Positions 1-11,500 of a stretch of DNA of 64,000 nt are shown piece after piece. Below the pieces are notes generated by a model that worked only from the letters and a program-made list of their open reading frames with translations, had not been told where the DNA came from and did not search any database. Position 1 is the first letter of the stretch. Each line of letters begins with the position of its first letter. The position numbers were made by a program, and so were the translations under genes. Source of the stretch: Macrostomum hystrix. Taxonomy: Eukaryota; Platyhelminthes; Macrostomidae. The stretch is taken from positions 620,001 to 684,000 of the forward strand of contig CATNEN010000038.1 of the NCBI GenBank assembly GCA_950097015.1, in the 5' to 3' direction.

Positions 1-137
1 TGAAGCACTAGTATAGGAAATCAAGTACCAATGCTCTAGGATTTCTTCCCTTAGCTCAAGATTCGAACCCCCGACCTTTCCGGTTTGGAAGCTTGAATAA
101 AATGAATTGATAAATGTGGTGGAAACGTGAGCCGAAC

Positions 138-3100
138 CTGGACAGCGTAGACACAGTTGATGACGGAGGACGATTTGGCTAAAATCTCGGCTCGCTTTGC
201 ATCCAGCAGCTTCATGACTAGCAGGTAGGGCAGAGACGAGACCAGGTAGAACACATTCGTGCTCAGCAGCATCTTCGTCAGGTTGCCGCCCCAGCCGCCG
301 CCGCCGCCTCCGGTGCAGCCCACGCCCTTCGGTCGGCGCCTCTTTCGCTGCTTGTTCAAGCTGGCTTCGCGCCTGATTCGAAGACTGCGCAATCGCCTGG
401 CGATCAGCAGATTGGCGCCCAGCATGATCAGGAAGGGGCCGACGGTGACAAGGGCGGGGTCAACGAAGGTCACGTAGGAGTGTAGAATCAGCGGGTCGTG
501 AATGTGACACTTGGTCAGGTTCGAGTTCTGCTTCAACCGGAGCCTGCGATGGGAAGGTATTTGGCTCCACGGCATTGAAACACTCGCTGCGGATGACGCT
601 AACAACTCTACACTTGACAATCTACCAGTTCTACCATTGAAAATCTACCAGTTCTACCATTGACAATCTACCAAAGCTACCAATGACAATCTACCAAAGC
701 TACCATTGACAATCTACCAAAGCTACCATTGACAATCTACCAGAGCTATCATTAACAATCTACCAAAGCTACCATTGACAATCTACCAAAGCTACCATTA
801 ACAATCTACCAAAGCTACCATTGACAATCTACCAAAGCTACCATTGACAATCTACCAAAGCTACCATTGACAATCTACCAAAGCTACCATTGACAATCTA
901 CCAAAGCTACCATTGACAATCTACCAAAGCTACCATTAACAATCTACCAAAGCTACCATTGACAATCTACCAAAGCTACCATTAACAATCTACCAAAGCT
1001 ACCATTGACAATCTACCAAAGCTACCTTTGACAATCTACTAAAGCTACCATTGACAATCTACCAAAGCTACCATTGACAATCTACCAAAGCTACCATTGA
1101 CAATCTACCAAAGCTACCTTTGACAATCTACAAAGCTACCATTGACAATCTACCAAAGCTACCTTGACAATCTATGCTACCATATACACTATCCTATCTA
1201 CTAAAAGATCACTGGACAGCAACAGTGAAAACATTTCCTATTTCTAAATCGGACAAACAAGAAGAGTGTACGTTTGGCGAAATCAAAAATTATTTTATGG
1301 GTACGCATTTTTATGAACAAACTTTACTAGCATATCCTGGTTCTTAGTATAGGGATAAACATAGGCCTATCTTGATGTTTGTGCATCAAGTGGAAGCGCT
1401 GGCAGTTGATATATACAATATTCAATCTACAATGAAATATCCCAAAACCAGCGCTGTAGACACTCGATGGCCCGTCATGCTTAATCATGTCTGCTTCTGG
1501 CTGAACAAATTGATCCTAATCTTACACACTGACAAATCCTACCTGTCACACACTGACCAATCCTACCTGTCACACACTGACAAATCCTACCTGTCACACA
1601 CTGACCAATCCTACCTGTCACACACTGACCAATCCTACCTGTCACACAATGACCAATCCTACCTGTCACACACTGACCAATCCTACCTGTCACACACTGA
1701 CCAATCCTACCTGTCACACACTGACCAATCCTACCTGTCACACAATGACCAATCCTACCTGTCACACACTGACCAATCCTACCTGTCACACACTGACCAA
1801 TCCTACCTGTCACACACTGACCAATCCTACCTGTCACACAATGACCAATCCTACCTGTCACACACTGACCAATCCTACCTGTCACACAATGACCAATCCT
1901 ACCTGTCACACACTGACCGATCCTACCTGTCACACACTGACCAATCCTACCTGTCACACACTGACCAATCCTACCTGTCACACACTGACCAATCCTACCT
2001 GTCACATACTGACCAATCCTACCTGTCACACAATGACCAATCCTACCTGTCACAAACTGATCAATCCTACCTGTCACACACTGACCAATCCTACCTGTCA
2101 CACACTGACCAATCCTACCTGTCACATACTGACCAATCCTACCTGTCACACAATGACCAATCCTACCTGTCACAAACTGATCAATCCTACCTGTCACACA
2201 ATGATCAATCCTACCTGTCACACAATGACCAATCCTACCTGTCACACACTGACCAATCCTACCTGTCACACAATGACCAATCCTACCTGTCACACACTGA
2301 CCAATCCTACCTGTCACACACTGATCAATCAAAGACCTTAATGTCCCAAAAGCAAATTTCTAAGTCTACAAGGCTACAAGCCAATGCAATGGGCAGCCTC
2401 ACAATGCGGAGGTTACTCTAGTCGATACTCTCTAAAATATTCCTGGCTGTGTGTTGGCACAACGTGACAAGGAATTTAATATGGTTTAATTTCGCAAAGT
2501 TTTAGTAGAAAGAAAATTAAATTGTCAATCATTTAAAAGAATTTTGCCAGTAATTTTGGCCAGAAAGCCAAGTTTAAATATTAAAAGGGAATATTGAATT
2601 TCTTTGCTTGGAAATTGTTAATCCTCAAGCAAATCTTAAGCCTAACTTTAGTTAGCTGTGTGTGTATTATTTCTTGTTGTCATATTAAAAAGAAATATTC
2701 TATTTAAAATCGTGAGTGACTCCCGACTTCCACATTTTTGAGCTATATTATAACAGTTGGCTCAGAATGTCAAGCAATTTTTTTGCTACTAATATTGCTT
2801 TGTCACGCGTTTTATCTCTCTCATTTCTCACCTGTCTTATCGGGGGGGGATAGTGGCAGAGCGGTTAACGCTTCTGCCTCTCGCATCAAGGTCCCTGAGC
2901 TCGATTGCGCGGTGGCGCACAGCGCTGAGCTCGATTATCGCACCTGGTGTACAGCTAACCTGTCTTATCTCCCCTGGCGTACAGCTAACCTGTCTTATCG
3001 CACCTGGCGTACAGCTAACCTGTCTTATCTCCCCTGGCTTACAGCTAACCTGTCTTATCGCACCTGGCGTACAGCTAACCTGTCTTATCTCCCCTGGCTT

Positions 3101-4046
3101 ACAGCTAACCTGTCTTATCGCACCTGGCGTACAGCTAACCTGTCTTATCGCACCTGGCGTACAGCTAACCTGTCTTATCTCCCCTGGCTTACAGCTAACC
3201 TGTCTTATCGCACCTGGCGTACAGCTAACCTGTCTTATCTCCCCTGGCTTACAGCTAACCTGTCTTATCTTACCTGGCGTACAGATAACCTGTCTTTTCG
3301 CACCTGGCGTACAGCTAACCTGTCTTATCTCACCTAGCGTACAGCAGCACCTGAAGGTTGCAGGCACACACCGCCAGCGTGATGGCGGTCACCACGGCAG
3401 CGGCTAGTCTCACGGTGCAGACCTGGCGAGCCCTGAAGGGCTTCAGAACCCAGACGGCCCTGTCGACGGTGACAGCCACCAGCACCCAGGCGCTGATCTG
3501 GCTGGATGAATAGTTGACGAACAGCATCAGCTTGCATGCGATGTCGTGTACATCCCTGAGCAGCCTGTCCGATGCGAAAATTGCGGCGGACAATGGCCTG
3601 GTTGTGGGTCCGATCAGCAGCACGAGTATGTCCACAGCCGACAGGCAGGTGAGGTAGAAGGCTGTGCTGGTCTGCCGCAGGTGCTTGCAGCGCAGTACTC
3701 GCATTGTGAGCAGATTGCCAGCGATGCCGAACAGGACAACCAGGGCGGTGAGGCTCAGGTCAGCCGCAACCAGGTAGATGGACTCCCTTCCAGATGGACT
3801 GAGTGGCCTTTTAAACGTGTACAAGAAAATACATTTTCATGTCTTCTGACCTAGTTTCGATGTCGGCTTTGGTATTTCTGTTTCGAGTTTTCGGAGAGCT
3901 GATTTCGGTTTCGGGTTTTCGGAGAGCTGATTTCGGTTAGGAATTTGGTTTCGGGTCCTTAACAGTTGGGAGTGCATTAACCAGTAAAAAAATATCGATT
4001 GGAAAACTTACTCATCTGTTTCGCTGGAGTTGTTTGTGTCGGACAT
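138..4046 (-). CDS. Class A (rhodopsin-like) G protein-coupled receptor, 3' end off window
   Basis: Seven-helix plasma-membrane receptor. Three exons are seen: 4046-4012 (ATG, short N-terminus MSDTNNSSETDE with an N-glycosylation sequon), 3807-3334 (TM1-TM4) and 543-138 (second extracellular loop to the start of TM7). Donors are GTAAGT, GTGAGA and GTTCGG, and phases 2, 2 and 0 join cleanly. TM1 holds GNLL and TM2 holds LSAVD. A Cys before TM3 and a Cys in the NLTKCHIHD loop can form the conserved disulfide. TM3 ends in DRA instead of DRY, and TM4 lacks the usual Trp. The third intracellular loop is basic with a Gly-rich run. TM6 contains FYLVSSLPY. The NPxxY end of TM7 must lie in an exon beyond position 1. 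It resembles the divergent invertebrate peptide-receptor group (FMRFamide/TRH-like), but the ligand cannot be told. The 2.8-kb intron 2 is filled by three minisatellites. The first exon is less certain than the other two. Confidence 0.82.
630..1185. repeat. Minisatellite, 23-bp unit
   Basis: About 24 copies of a 23-bp unit reading CAATCTACCAAAGCTACC plus ATTGA, with few substitutions. It lies in intron 2 of the GPCR gene, close to the 3' acceptor at 543. Confidence 0.95.
1530..2332. repeat. Minisatellite, 24-bp unit
   Basis: About 33 copies of a 24-bp unit (TGACCAATCCTACCTGTC plus ACACAC). Two main variants, ACACACTGACC and ACACAATGACC, are interspersed. Because 24 is a multiple of three it is open in several frames (up to 349 codons), which is a by-product of the period. 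It lies in GPCR intron 2. Confidence 0.95.
2848..2935 (+). mobile_element. tRNA-like SINE head (SINE family 1 fragment)
   Basis: The stretch GTGGCAGAGCGGTTAACGC, then CTCTCGCATCAAGGTCCCTG and a GAGCTCGATT B-box-like end, matches the tRNA-like head of the element at 45417. It abuts the splice-site minisatellite of the GPCR intron. The body of the SINE is missing here. Confidence 0.5.
2938..3340 (-). repeat. Minisatellite of duplicated exon-intron junctions, 30-bp unit
   Basis: About 13 copies of a 30-bp unit. On the transcribed (-) strand each reads GTTAGCTGTACGCCAG, then GTGCGATAAGACAG. The real GPCR exon ends CTGTACGCTAG and its intron begins GTGAGATAAGACAG, so the unit is the donor junction itself plus about 11 exonic bases. 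Two alternating forms carry CCAG/GTGCGA (GT kept) or CCAG/GGGAGA (GT lost), and one carries CCAG/GTAAGA. The array starts at the true donor at 3333. Confidence 0.93.
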
Positions 4047-4339
4047 GCCAGAAACCGAATTGCTGGTTTTGATATCAATGAAAAATAACGACTGATTAGG
4101 CAGGTTTAGTTTCGTAAACGACAAGTTACTCTTGTATCTATTCCATTCTTTGCAGGCCCTCAAATACTCGTACTTTCTAAGCTCTCGAAATGGCTGCTCT
4201 CTGATTCGCTGCAGTCAGCTCAGCTGCCTGAAGCCTGCTCAATGCTGATTGGCTGCAGGGGCAAATCAGACAAGCAGCTCTTTCTGGCCGCGCCTAAATT
4301 TTCTGAACCACTGCAGCCCTGTCTTTTGCATTCTTTTTA

Positions 4340-4620
4340 TTCTCTCTGCCTTATTCTCTCCTCCATTCTCTCTCCCCCATTCTCTCTCCCCCATTCTCTC
4401 TCCCCCATTCTCTCCTCCTCATTCTCTCCTCCTCATTCTCTCTCCTCCATTCGCTCTCCCCCATTCTCTCTCCCCCATTCTCTCCTCCTCATTCTCTCTC
4501 CTCCATTCGCTCTCCCCCATTCACTCTCCCCCATTCACTCTCCCCATTCTCTCCTCCCCATTCTCTCTTCCCCATTCTCTCCTCCATTCTCTCTCCCTTT
4601 CTCCCTCCCCAATTTTCTGT
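4340..4620. repeat. Pyrimidine-rich minisatellite, about 14-15-bp unit
   Basis: About 19 imperfect copies of CATTCTCTCTCCCC, with CATTCTCTCCTCCT variants. It lies between the GPCR 5' end and the putative gene at 4990. Confidence 0.9.
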
Positions 4621-4989
4621 ATCTGACACCCAGCACTTCCTCAGGCTTTGCTAAATCTCAGCTAATGCGTGTTTGACAATCTGAGATAGGCACTCGCATT
4701 TTGCGGTTTCAAATTAGAAGAATGCTCATACTTTGCTCTCAACATTCGTGCAGATGAGCAATTTTCAGGTGTGCTCTGTGCTTTCCCTCTCTATCTCTCC
4801 GTCTCTTCACTCGCCATTTCTCAACAAGAAATCACAGATAAGAGCAGCAGCAGCAAGGCTTGCCAAACTAGTTTATAAATAAGTTTAAAAAATCTCAAAT
4901 CAAAGAAAAAACCTTACAGAGGAAACCGCCAGTAAATCACAGTCTGTTGAAGAGTTTAAAAAAAACATAAAAAACATAACTGCTTGCAG

Positions 4990-6138
4990 AAAATTACAAT
5001 TCAGATAATCCAAATCCAAGGAGACAATCACAGCAAGGGCAAAGTGTTTGGCCAGAGATTTATGCAATGAGCACTGCATCCAAATCAACAAGACGAAGTG
5101 CCAGCGGGCAGTCAGTGCCATCACCTCCCAGGAACAGCCCGCTGCCGAGGCACTGGGAGACGGGCATTACGAAGGCCAAGTTTGATCAGAGCACTTGTGA
5201 GTTTATGTTCCCATTTCTGAAACCCATTTTCACATTCATGATTTACTAATTTCATATTTTTTTAACTTTTAATCTCTGAATTTTCTAAATTTCCAGTCTT
5301 CTAATTTTCCAATGTCTCAATTCCCAATTTTTCAATTATCCTTCCAAATTTTTAAATCGCGAGTTTTTTAATTACTGATTTTTTATCTCTCCAAAACTTT
5401 TTTTCCCCATTTTCCCATTTCGCGTTTCTGATTTCTCTTCTAAAATGAGAAAATTACCTTTCAGCAGGACCCACAAAACTGCGGCTTCTGCAGCCACCTA
5501 CACACCCCGGAGCAGCCCCGGTGGTCCTTGAGACCCTGCTGCCACCCCTGAGGCTTCCGCCTACGCAACAACCGAATCCGGGTCGTCGCCATGGCAACAG
5601 CGGAGGCGGCAGTTCGATCAGCAGCTCGAAAGCTGCCCATTGGGGCTACCAGGAGAAAGGTAATTTTCCCCTAATTTTAACAACTTGGTGCACAAGTAAT
5701 CCTTTTATCCCAGATCCTCCACTCTCCCAGATCCTCTAATGTCCCAGATCCTCCACACTCCCAGATCACACTTTCCCTGTTACCTCCCCCCTCTCTGATT
5801 CACTATCCGAGATCCGAGATGCACACTGATCCCAAATCCCAAATCCCAAATCTCAAACCTTCATCACAGAATTTTCCTTCAGCAGCAATGCTGAGAACGC
5901 TGGCCACTTTGCCACTGGCCCGCGCTATCCCCAGATGCATCTCGGAGAAGACATCGAGTTTCCTGATTGGTTGCCGGACGCGAAACGGCGCGGCGGGCTG
6001 ATCTCGGATAGTCTATGGCCGAAATCGACACCCGAAAGCCTGCACTGGACTGAGCCAGTCCAACTGGTGCCAGTGCTGCCTGCTTCTTCGAATGGCAGAA
6101 AAGATCGCGAGATTGTGGTTCCTGCAAATCTGAGACAG
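4990..6138 (+). CDS. Putative uncharacterised gene fragment, exon structure unresolved
   Basis: Three GC-rich islands flanked by splice-like signals sit in AT-rich DNA. Island 1 (about 4990-5197) follows a TTGCAG acceptor and reads NYNSDNPNPRRQSQQG, then a Ser/Arg/Pro-rich stretch and LPRHWETGITKAKF, ending at a GTGAGT donor. Island 2 (about 5467-5660) starts after TTTCAG and ends at AAAG/GTAATT; its open frame ends SSKAAHWGYQEKG. Island 3 (about 5888-6138) follows TTCCTTCAG; its best frame contains LGEDIEFPDWLPDAKRRGG and ends at CAG/GTCTGC. Islands 1 and 2 join in phase, but islands 2 and 3 do not join in their best frames, so the model is incomplete or the locus is decayed. I do not recognise the family. 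Confidence 0.3.
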
Positions 6139-6259
6139 GTCTGCCTCTTTTAGTTTCGTAGAGGCAGGGGGAGAGTTTGGACTCGCAGGAAGGCACTGTC
6201 AACACGATGACATCACCGGCTTGCTGCAGCCGGTTGATTCGGATGTTTTTTCGCATAAA

Positions 6260-6505
6260 GAATAATCAATAATAATAATTGATTACACCTGCCCCAATTG
6301 GGCCAGATGCGCAGTCGACAGCACAGCCGCAGCTATTGCGCGGCGCATCTGAAGGCTGCGTACGGCTGTTCAGTCCGTGGACTGGGGGGACGCCACACCC
6401 AGCAATCAATGTGTCCTTTAATGCGTATTTTTAAAGGACACATTGTTTCAGTGGAGTAGGGACTCGAACCCCCGACCTTCAAGTCACTAGGCTACAACCC
6501 CAAAA
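6260..6505 (-). mobile_element. SINE family 2 copy, internally shortened
   Basis: It shares CACCTGCCCCAATTGGG, GACAGCACAGCCGCAGCT and GTCCGTGGACTGGGGGGACG with the copy at 54890-55195. On the - strand the element starts with a tRNA-like head (B-box-like GTCGGGGGTTCGA) and ends in an ATT-rich tail at 6265. This copy lacks part of the middle found in the other copy. Confidence 0.75.
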
Positions 6506-6829
6506 TCACATAAGCCAATCGGTAGGATCCAGCTCTTGATAGCCAGTGCACCAGCTGTACATACTTAAGTAACACTAAAGTTATTGTTCCTGTTTCAGCT
6601 CATCCTGCAAAAACTGAATGATGGGCGACAATGGCCACCGCGTTCTTTTGATACAAAACCCAAGGCCGCCAGCATAGAAGATTGAGGACAACTTACACAT
6701 GCCACTGCTTTCACATGTTCAAAATGCGGATTCGTGTAAATAAAAGTTTACAAAATTTGCTGATGTAATTTGTATGACAATTAAAGCACTTAAAGTTATA
6801 TGCGTCTGAAAGTGAGCAATGATCAATTA

Positions 6830-7175
6830 CAGTAGTACACAGTAGACAGCATTACAGTTTACAGCATTCAGTATTACAGTAGACAGTTTACAGCATTACA
6901 GTATTACAGTAGACAGTTTACAGTTTTACAGTATTACAGTATTACAGTAGACAGCATTACAGTTTACAGCATTACAGTATTACAGTAGACAGTTTACAGT
7001 ATTACAGTAGACAGTGTTACAGTATTACAGTTTACAGTATTACAGTATTACAGCAGTAAAAGTAGACAGTTTACAGTACTACAGTAGAAATTTTACAGTA
7101 TTTTTACAGTAATTTTACAGTACAGTAGAAAAGTACAGTATTACAGTTTTTAGTAAAGTGTTTACAAGAAACAGT
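6830..7175. repeat. Degenerate ACAGTATTACAGTTT-type tandem repeat
   Basis: Irregular reiteration of short words (ACAGTATT, ACAGTTT, ACAGTAGAC) without one fixed period. It decays into T-rich sequence on the right. Confidence 0.85.
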
Positions 7176-7424
7176 TTAGAGCAGACAGATAATAACATTT
7201 CACTGCCAAAAATGGTAATTTTTCCAAGACATAATTGAAAGTAACCCAAAGCCGAATATTGACCCGATTATTTTGCCAGACAGAGGATGTGATTGCAACG
7301 TGTTAGTTATCATATTATTTGCTTTCGCGTTTCTGGGTTGTCTGCTCAGTCGCGCTAACACAATGCGACATTCATAATGACCCAGGACTTCAGATTGAAA
7401 AAAATTCAAATACTTCACGAAAAA

Positions 7425-8250
7425 TCCCAAGCTGAATGACTGATTTTCGTCAAAGTCCACAATATGGATCAACATTTTCCGCCCTTCACGATGAAATAAC
7501 TTTCAAAGCCGTCCGAGTCGGCATCGTCGAGTTGTTCAGCGATTCTTGCCGAAGACCCTGGTGACAAGGACAGCTAAAATTGCTCTGCATAGGGAAGAGC
7601 GGTCACGGCGAGGCCGCATTTATTTGGGGCGCAGCCGCGGAGAGAAGGCTTGGGGGCTTGTCGTGCAATTTACGCACTTGATGGCCAACCTCCAGGGCGC
7701 AGTCAGAGTGCACACTGCCTGACGATAAGAAAGTCAGGGCAGATGTACACACCTGTGTGAGCGTTTGCCTGCGTACGGTATCTGTGTGCTCAGGAGTCAT
7801 CGAAATGGGCAGAATTGCCTCCTCGCTGGCTGCGGGTCTAGTGTCACCAAATGATGTGCCATTGCCCGCAGCCCTCCTGCAATTATTATTATTATTACTC
7901 GTATTATAAAGTTGTTCTGTTTAAACCTCTTTAGTGAATCCATATTGGTTTAAAATGAAAAAAACAACTATTTAATCATTAATATCTGACATGATAACGT
8001 GATGAAATATTGTGAGCAGAAAATATATGCCTATTATAAGTTTTGTCACCAGACACCTCGACGAGAATCCTTGAATATCTCAGCGATGCCGATGTTTTTT
8101 TTATTCTGGAAGTTGTTTTCTCGGAAAGAGTGGAAAATTTTGACTTTCCCAAAGTTTCTCGAGTTTTTTCTTGACCAACTCTCTGGGGTTCACCACAAAA
8201 AGCATAGAACGAGTTTCATTATTCTCTGCAAACGTGCTGTCTTCTGTACG
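7425..8250 (+). mobile_element. Dispersed element X, copy A, split by a SINE
   Basis: Two segments (7437-7530 and about 8035-8160) match 43441-43528 and about 43645-43765 in the same order. Shared words include AACTTTCAAAGCCGTC and GAATATCTC..CGATGCCG. The two segments are about 120 bp apart in the other copy but about 510 bp apart here, with a SINE family 1 copy in between. No coding potential was recognised, so the type of element is unknown. Confidence 0.55.
7590..7915 (+). mobile_element. SINE family 1 copy
   Basis: It contains GGGGGCTTGTCGTGCAATTT, ACCTCCA, GGGCAGATGTACACACCTG, TGTGCTCAGGAGTCA and GCAGCCCTCCTGCAATTATT, followed by an ATT-rich tail. The same blocks occur in the same order at 45417-45850 (+), 50025-50330 (-) and 50845-51110 (-). 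The tRNA-like head is eroded in this copy. Confidence 0.75.
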
Positions 8251-8467
8251 CATTAACCAGTTGGCAGTGTGCATGCGTGCCGAAATTAACTTCTAAATAG
8301 CATCCAGTCCCACTGACAATGGCCATATTCTTTAGTTTCTATGCTCTCCCTGTACTCAGCCACAGCGTGAATGGGCACGTTAGAAAAGCAGGCGATGCAA
8401 ATTTAAGCCAGGTGCTGAGCTCGGGACCAGGCAGCCAAATCTGACGAGACACAGACACATCGGAGCA

Positions 8468-8516
8468 ATGGAACAGCCCAGACAGATGACAAGACTCAAT
8501 AATAATGGAGGCCTCA

Positions 8517-8547
<31 letters not shown>

Positions 8548-11500
8548 TGAGGAAACGGCTAGCATACAGAGTTACAGCCAGGTGCCCAGAGTTCACGCGG
8601 TCCGATCGCGGGACATTTTCCGAACCTTGCGCACCTTCGCAGCCAACACCTCAGCTCACGGCTTCTACCACCTCAATCACCCGGTGCGCTACTTCAAGAC
8701 CGGCTGGATCATCCTCATCATCGCCGCATTCGTTGGCATCACGGTGCACATGTCCATTCTGATAGTGAAGTATCGAGATGAGCCGACATCGACGAAGATT
8801 AATCCGCGAGGCACGGCGTTTGTTGCGCCCGACATCACCGTGTGCAACAGGATGATGTTCGCTGTCAGCAAACTGTTCAACAAGGTTGACGAGAACAGAT
8901 TCGAGGTGAACTCAGCGTTCCAGCCCGTCCTGGACAGTGTGCTCAAAGTCAGGGAGTTCCTAGACGTCAGTGTCAAACGCTACCTGCGACTCAGCTACGG
9001 TAACTATGAGCTCGACTCGGACCTGCTCAGAATCGAAGATGACGGCATTTACAACTTGCCAAGTGAGTTGCTGGCGTTAGACACGGGTAGCTGTTAGACA
9101 CGGGTAGCTGTTAGACACGGGTAGCTGTTAGACACGGGTAGCTGTTTGACAAGGGTAGCTGTTAGACACGGGTAGCTGTTAGACACAGGTAGCTGTTAGA
9201 CACGGGTAGCTGTTAGACACGGGTAGCTGTTTGACAAGGGTAGCTGTTAGACACGGGTAGCTGTTAGACACGGGTAGCTGTCAGACACGGGTAGCTGTTT
9301 GACAAGGGTAGCTGTTAGACACGGGTAGCTGTTAGACACGGGTAGCTGTCAGACACGGGTAGCTGTTTGACACGGGTAGCTGTTAGACACGGGTAGCTGT
9401 TAGACACGGGTAGCTGTTAGACACGGGTAGCTGTTAGACACGGGTAGCTGTTAGACACGGGTAGCTGTTAGACACGGGTAGCTGTTAGACACGGGTAGCT
9501 GTTAGACACGGGTAGCTGTTAGACACGGGTAGCTGTTAGACACGGGTAGCTGTTAGACACGGGTAGCTGTTAGACACGGGTAGCTGTTAGACACGGGTAG
9601 CTGTTAGACACGGGTAGCTGTTAGACACGGGTAGCTGTTAGACACGGGTAGCTGTTAGACACGGGTAGCTGTTAGACACGGGTAGCTGTTAGACACGGGT
9701 AGCTGTTAGACACGGGTAGCTGTTAGACACGGGTAGCTGTTAGACATGGGTAGCTGTTAGACACGGGTAGCTGTTAGACACGGGTAGCTGTTAGACATGG
9801 GTAGCTGTTAGACACGGGTAGCTGTTAGACACGGGTAGCTGTTAGACACGGGTAGCTGTCAGACACGGGTAGCTGTTTGACAAGGGTAGCTGTTAGACAC
9901 GGGTAGCTGTTAGACACGGGTAGCTGTCAGACACGGGTAGCTGTTTGACACGGGTAGCTGTTAGACACGGGTAGCTGTTAGACACGGGTAGCTGTTAGAC
10001 ACGGGTAGCTGTTAGACACGGGTAGCTGTTAGACACGGGTAGCTGTTAGACACGGGTAGCTGTTAGACACGGGTAGCTGTTAGACACGGGTAGCTGTTAG
10101 ACACGGGTAGCTGTTAGACACGGGTAGCTGTTAGACACGGGTAGCTTTTAGACACGGGTAGCTGTTAGACACGGGTAGCTTTTAGACATGGGTAGCTGTT
10201 AGACACGGGTAGCTGTTAGACACGGGTAGCTGTTAGACATGGGTAGCTGTTAGACACGGGTAGCTGTTAGACACGGGTAGCTGTTAGACACGGGTAGCTG
10301 TTAGACACGGGTAGCTGTTAGACACGGGTAGCTGTTAGACACAGGTAGCTGTTAGACACGGGTAGCTGTTAGACATGGGTAGCTGTTAGACACGGGTAGC
10401 TGTTAGACACGGGTAGCTGTTAGACATGGGTAGCTGTTAGACACGGGTAGCTGTTAGACACGGGTAGCTGTTAGACACGGGTAGCTGTTAGACACGGGTA
10501 GCTGTTAGACACGGGTAGCTGTTAGACACGGGTAGCTGTTAGACACGGGTAGCTGTTAGACACGGGTAGCTGTTAGACACGGGTAGCTGTTAGACACGGG
10601 TAGCTGTTAGACACAGGTAGCTGTTAGACACAGGTAGCTGTTAGACACAGGTAGCTGTTAGACACGGGTAGCTGTTAGACACGGGTAGCTGTTAGACACG
10701 GGTAGCTGTTAGACACCGGTAGCTGTTAGACACGGGTAGCTGTTGGATAAGGGTAGCTGTTAGACACGGAATTGAGTGATACACAATTATCAGTTCATAC
10801 TATTCATGTAGTTTGAACTGAACATGTTGTTGGTAAAAATTCGCCACTATATTATGAAATTCAGTAGTAATTGAAATATAAGTGTTATAACAAGCAAATT
10901 GCGATAACCAAAGGTCACTATCTGCACAGTGTTTAGAAGGAAAAACTTGTTTAGGCCACTTTGCTCTGACTTTGCTTCTGCGGTCAGAAGCAAGCTTGAG
11001 TGCCGTGTGAGTCACGTCCATTGCAGGACAGTGGGCTTGTACAGCCACCATGCTTTGGTGTCCACTGGGTCGAGTGTACATTATTGTGACCTAAAATAGC
11101 CCTGTAGATGGTAATACAGAGACAGAACTGGAAAATACTTATTAATAACTCCAGTCCTTAGCAAGATCTGACTGGATGCCCACGCTCAAGTTTTCTTGAG
11201 TATCGAGAAAAAAACACCATTTTCTAAGGCCTTTAAATTCTGCTTTAATAAGAACGATTCAATATATGAAAGATAATTAAAATGTTAATACTCGTACTTA
11301 TCATGTTATACCTACGTCCATGGCCTTATCTCTCCCCTGTCTCATCTCTCCCCTGTCTCATCTCTCCCCTGTTTTATCTCTCCCCTTTCTCATCTCTCCC
11401 CTGTTTTATCTCTCCCCTGTCTCATCTCTCCCCTGTCTCATCTCTCCCCTGTCTCATCTCTCCCCTGTCTCATCTCTCCCCTGTCTCATCTCTCCCCTGT

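Noticed and set aside
1372-2421. 349-codon frame with octapeptide repeats
   Set aside because: It lies in the GPCR intron and its flanks show no coding character; the 24-bp unit simply lacks stops.
7999-8256. 85-codon + frame
   Set aside because: It overlaps dispersed element X, whose other copy at 43.7 kb does not keep the frame.
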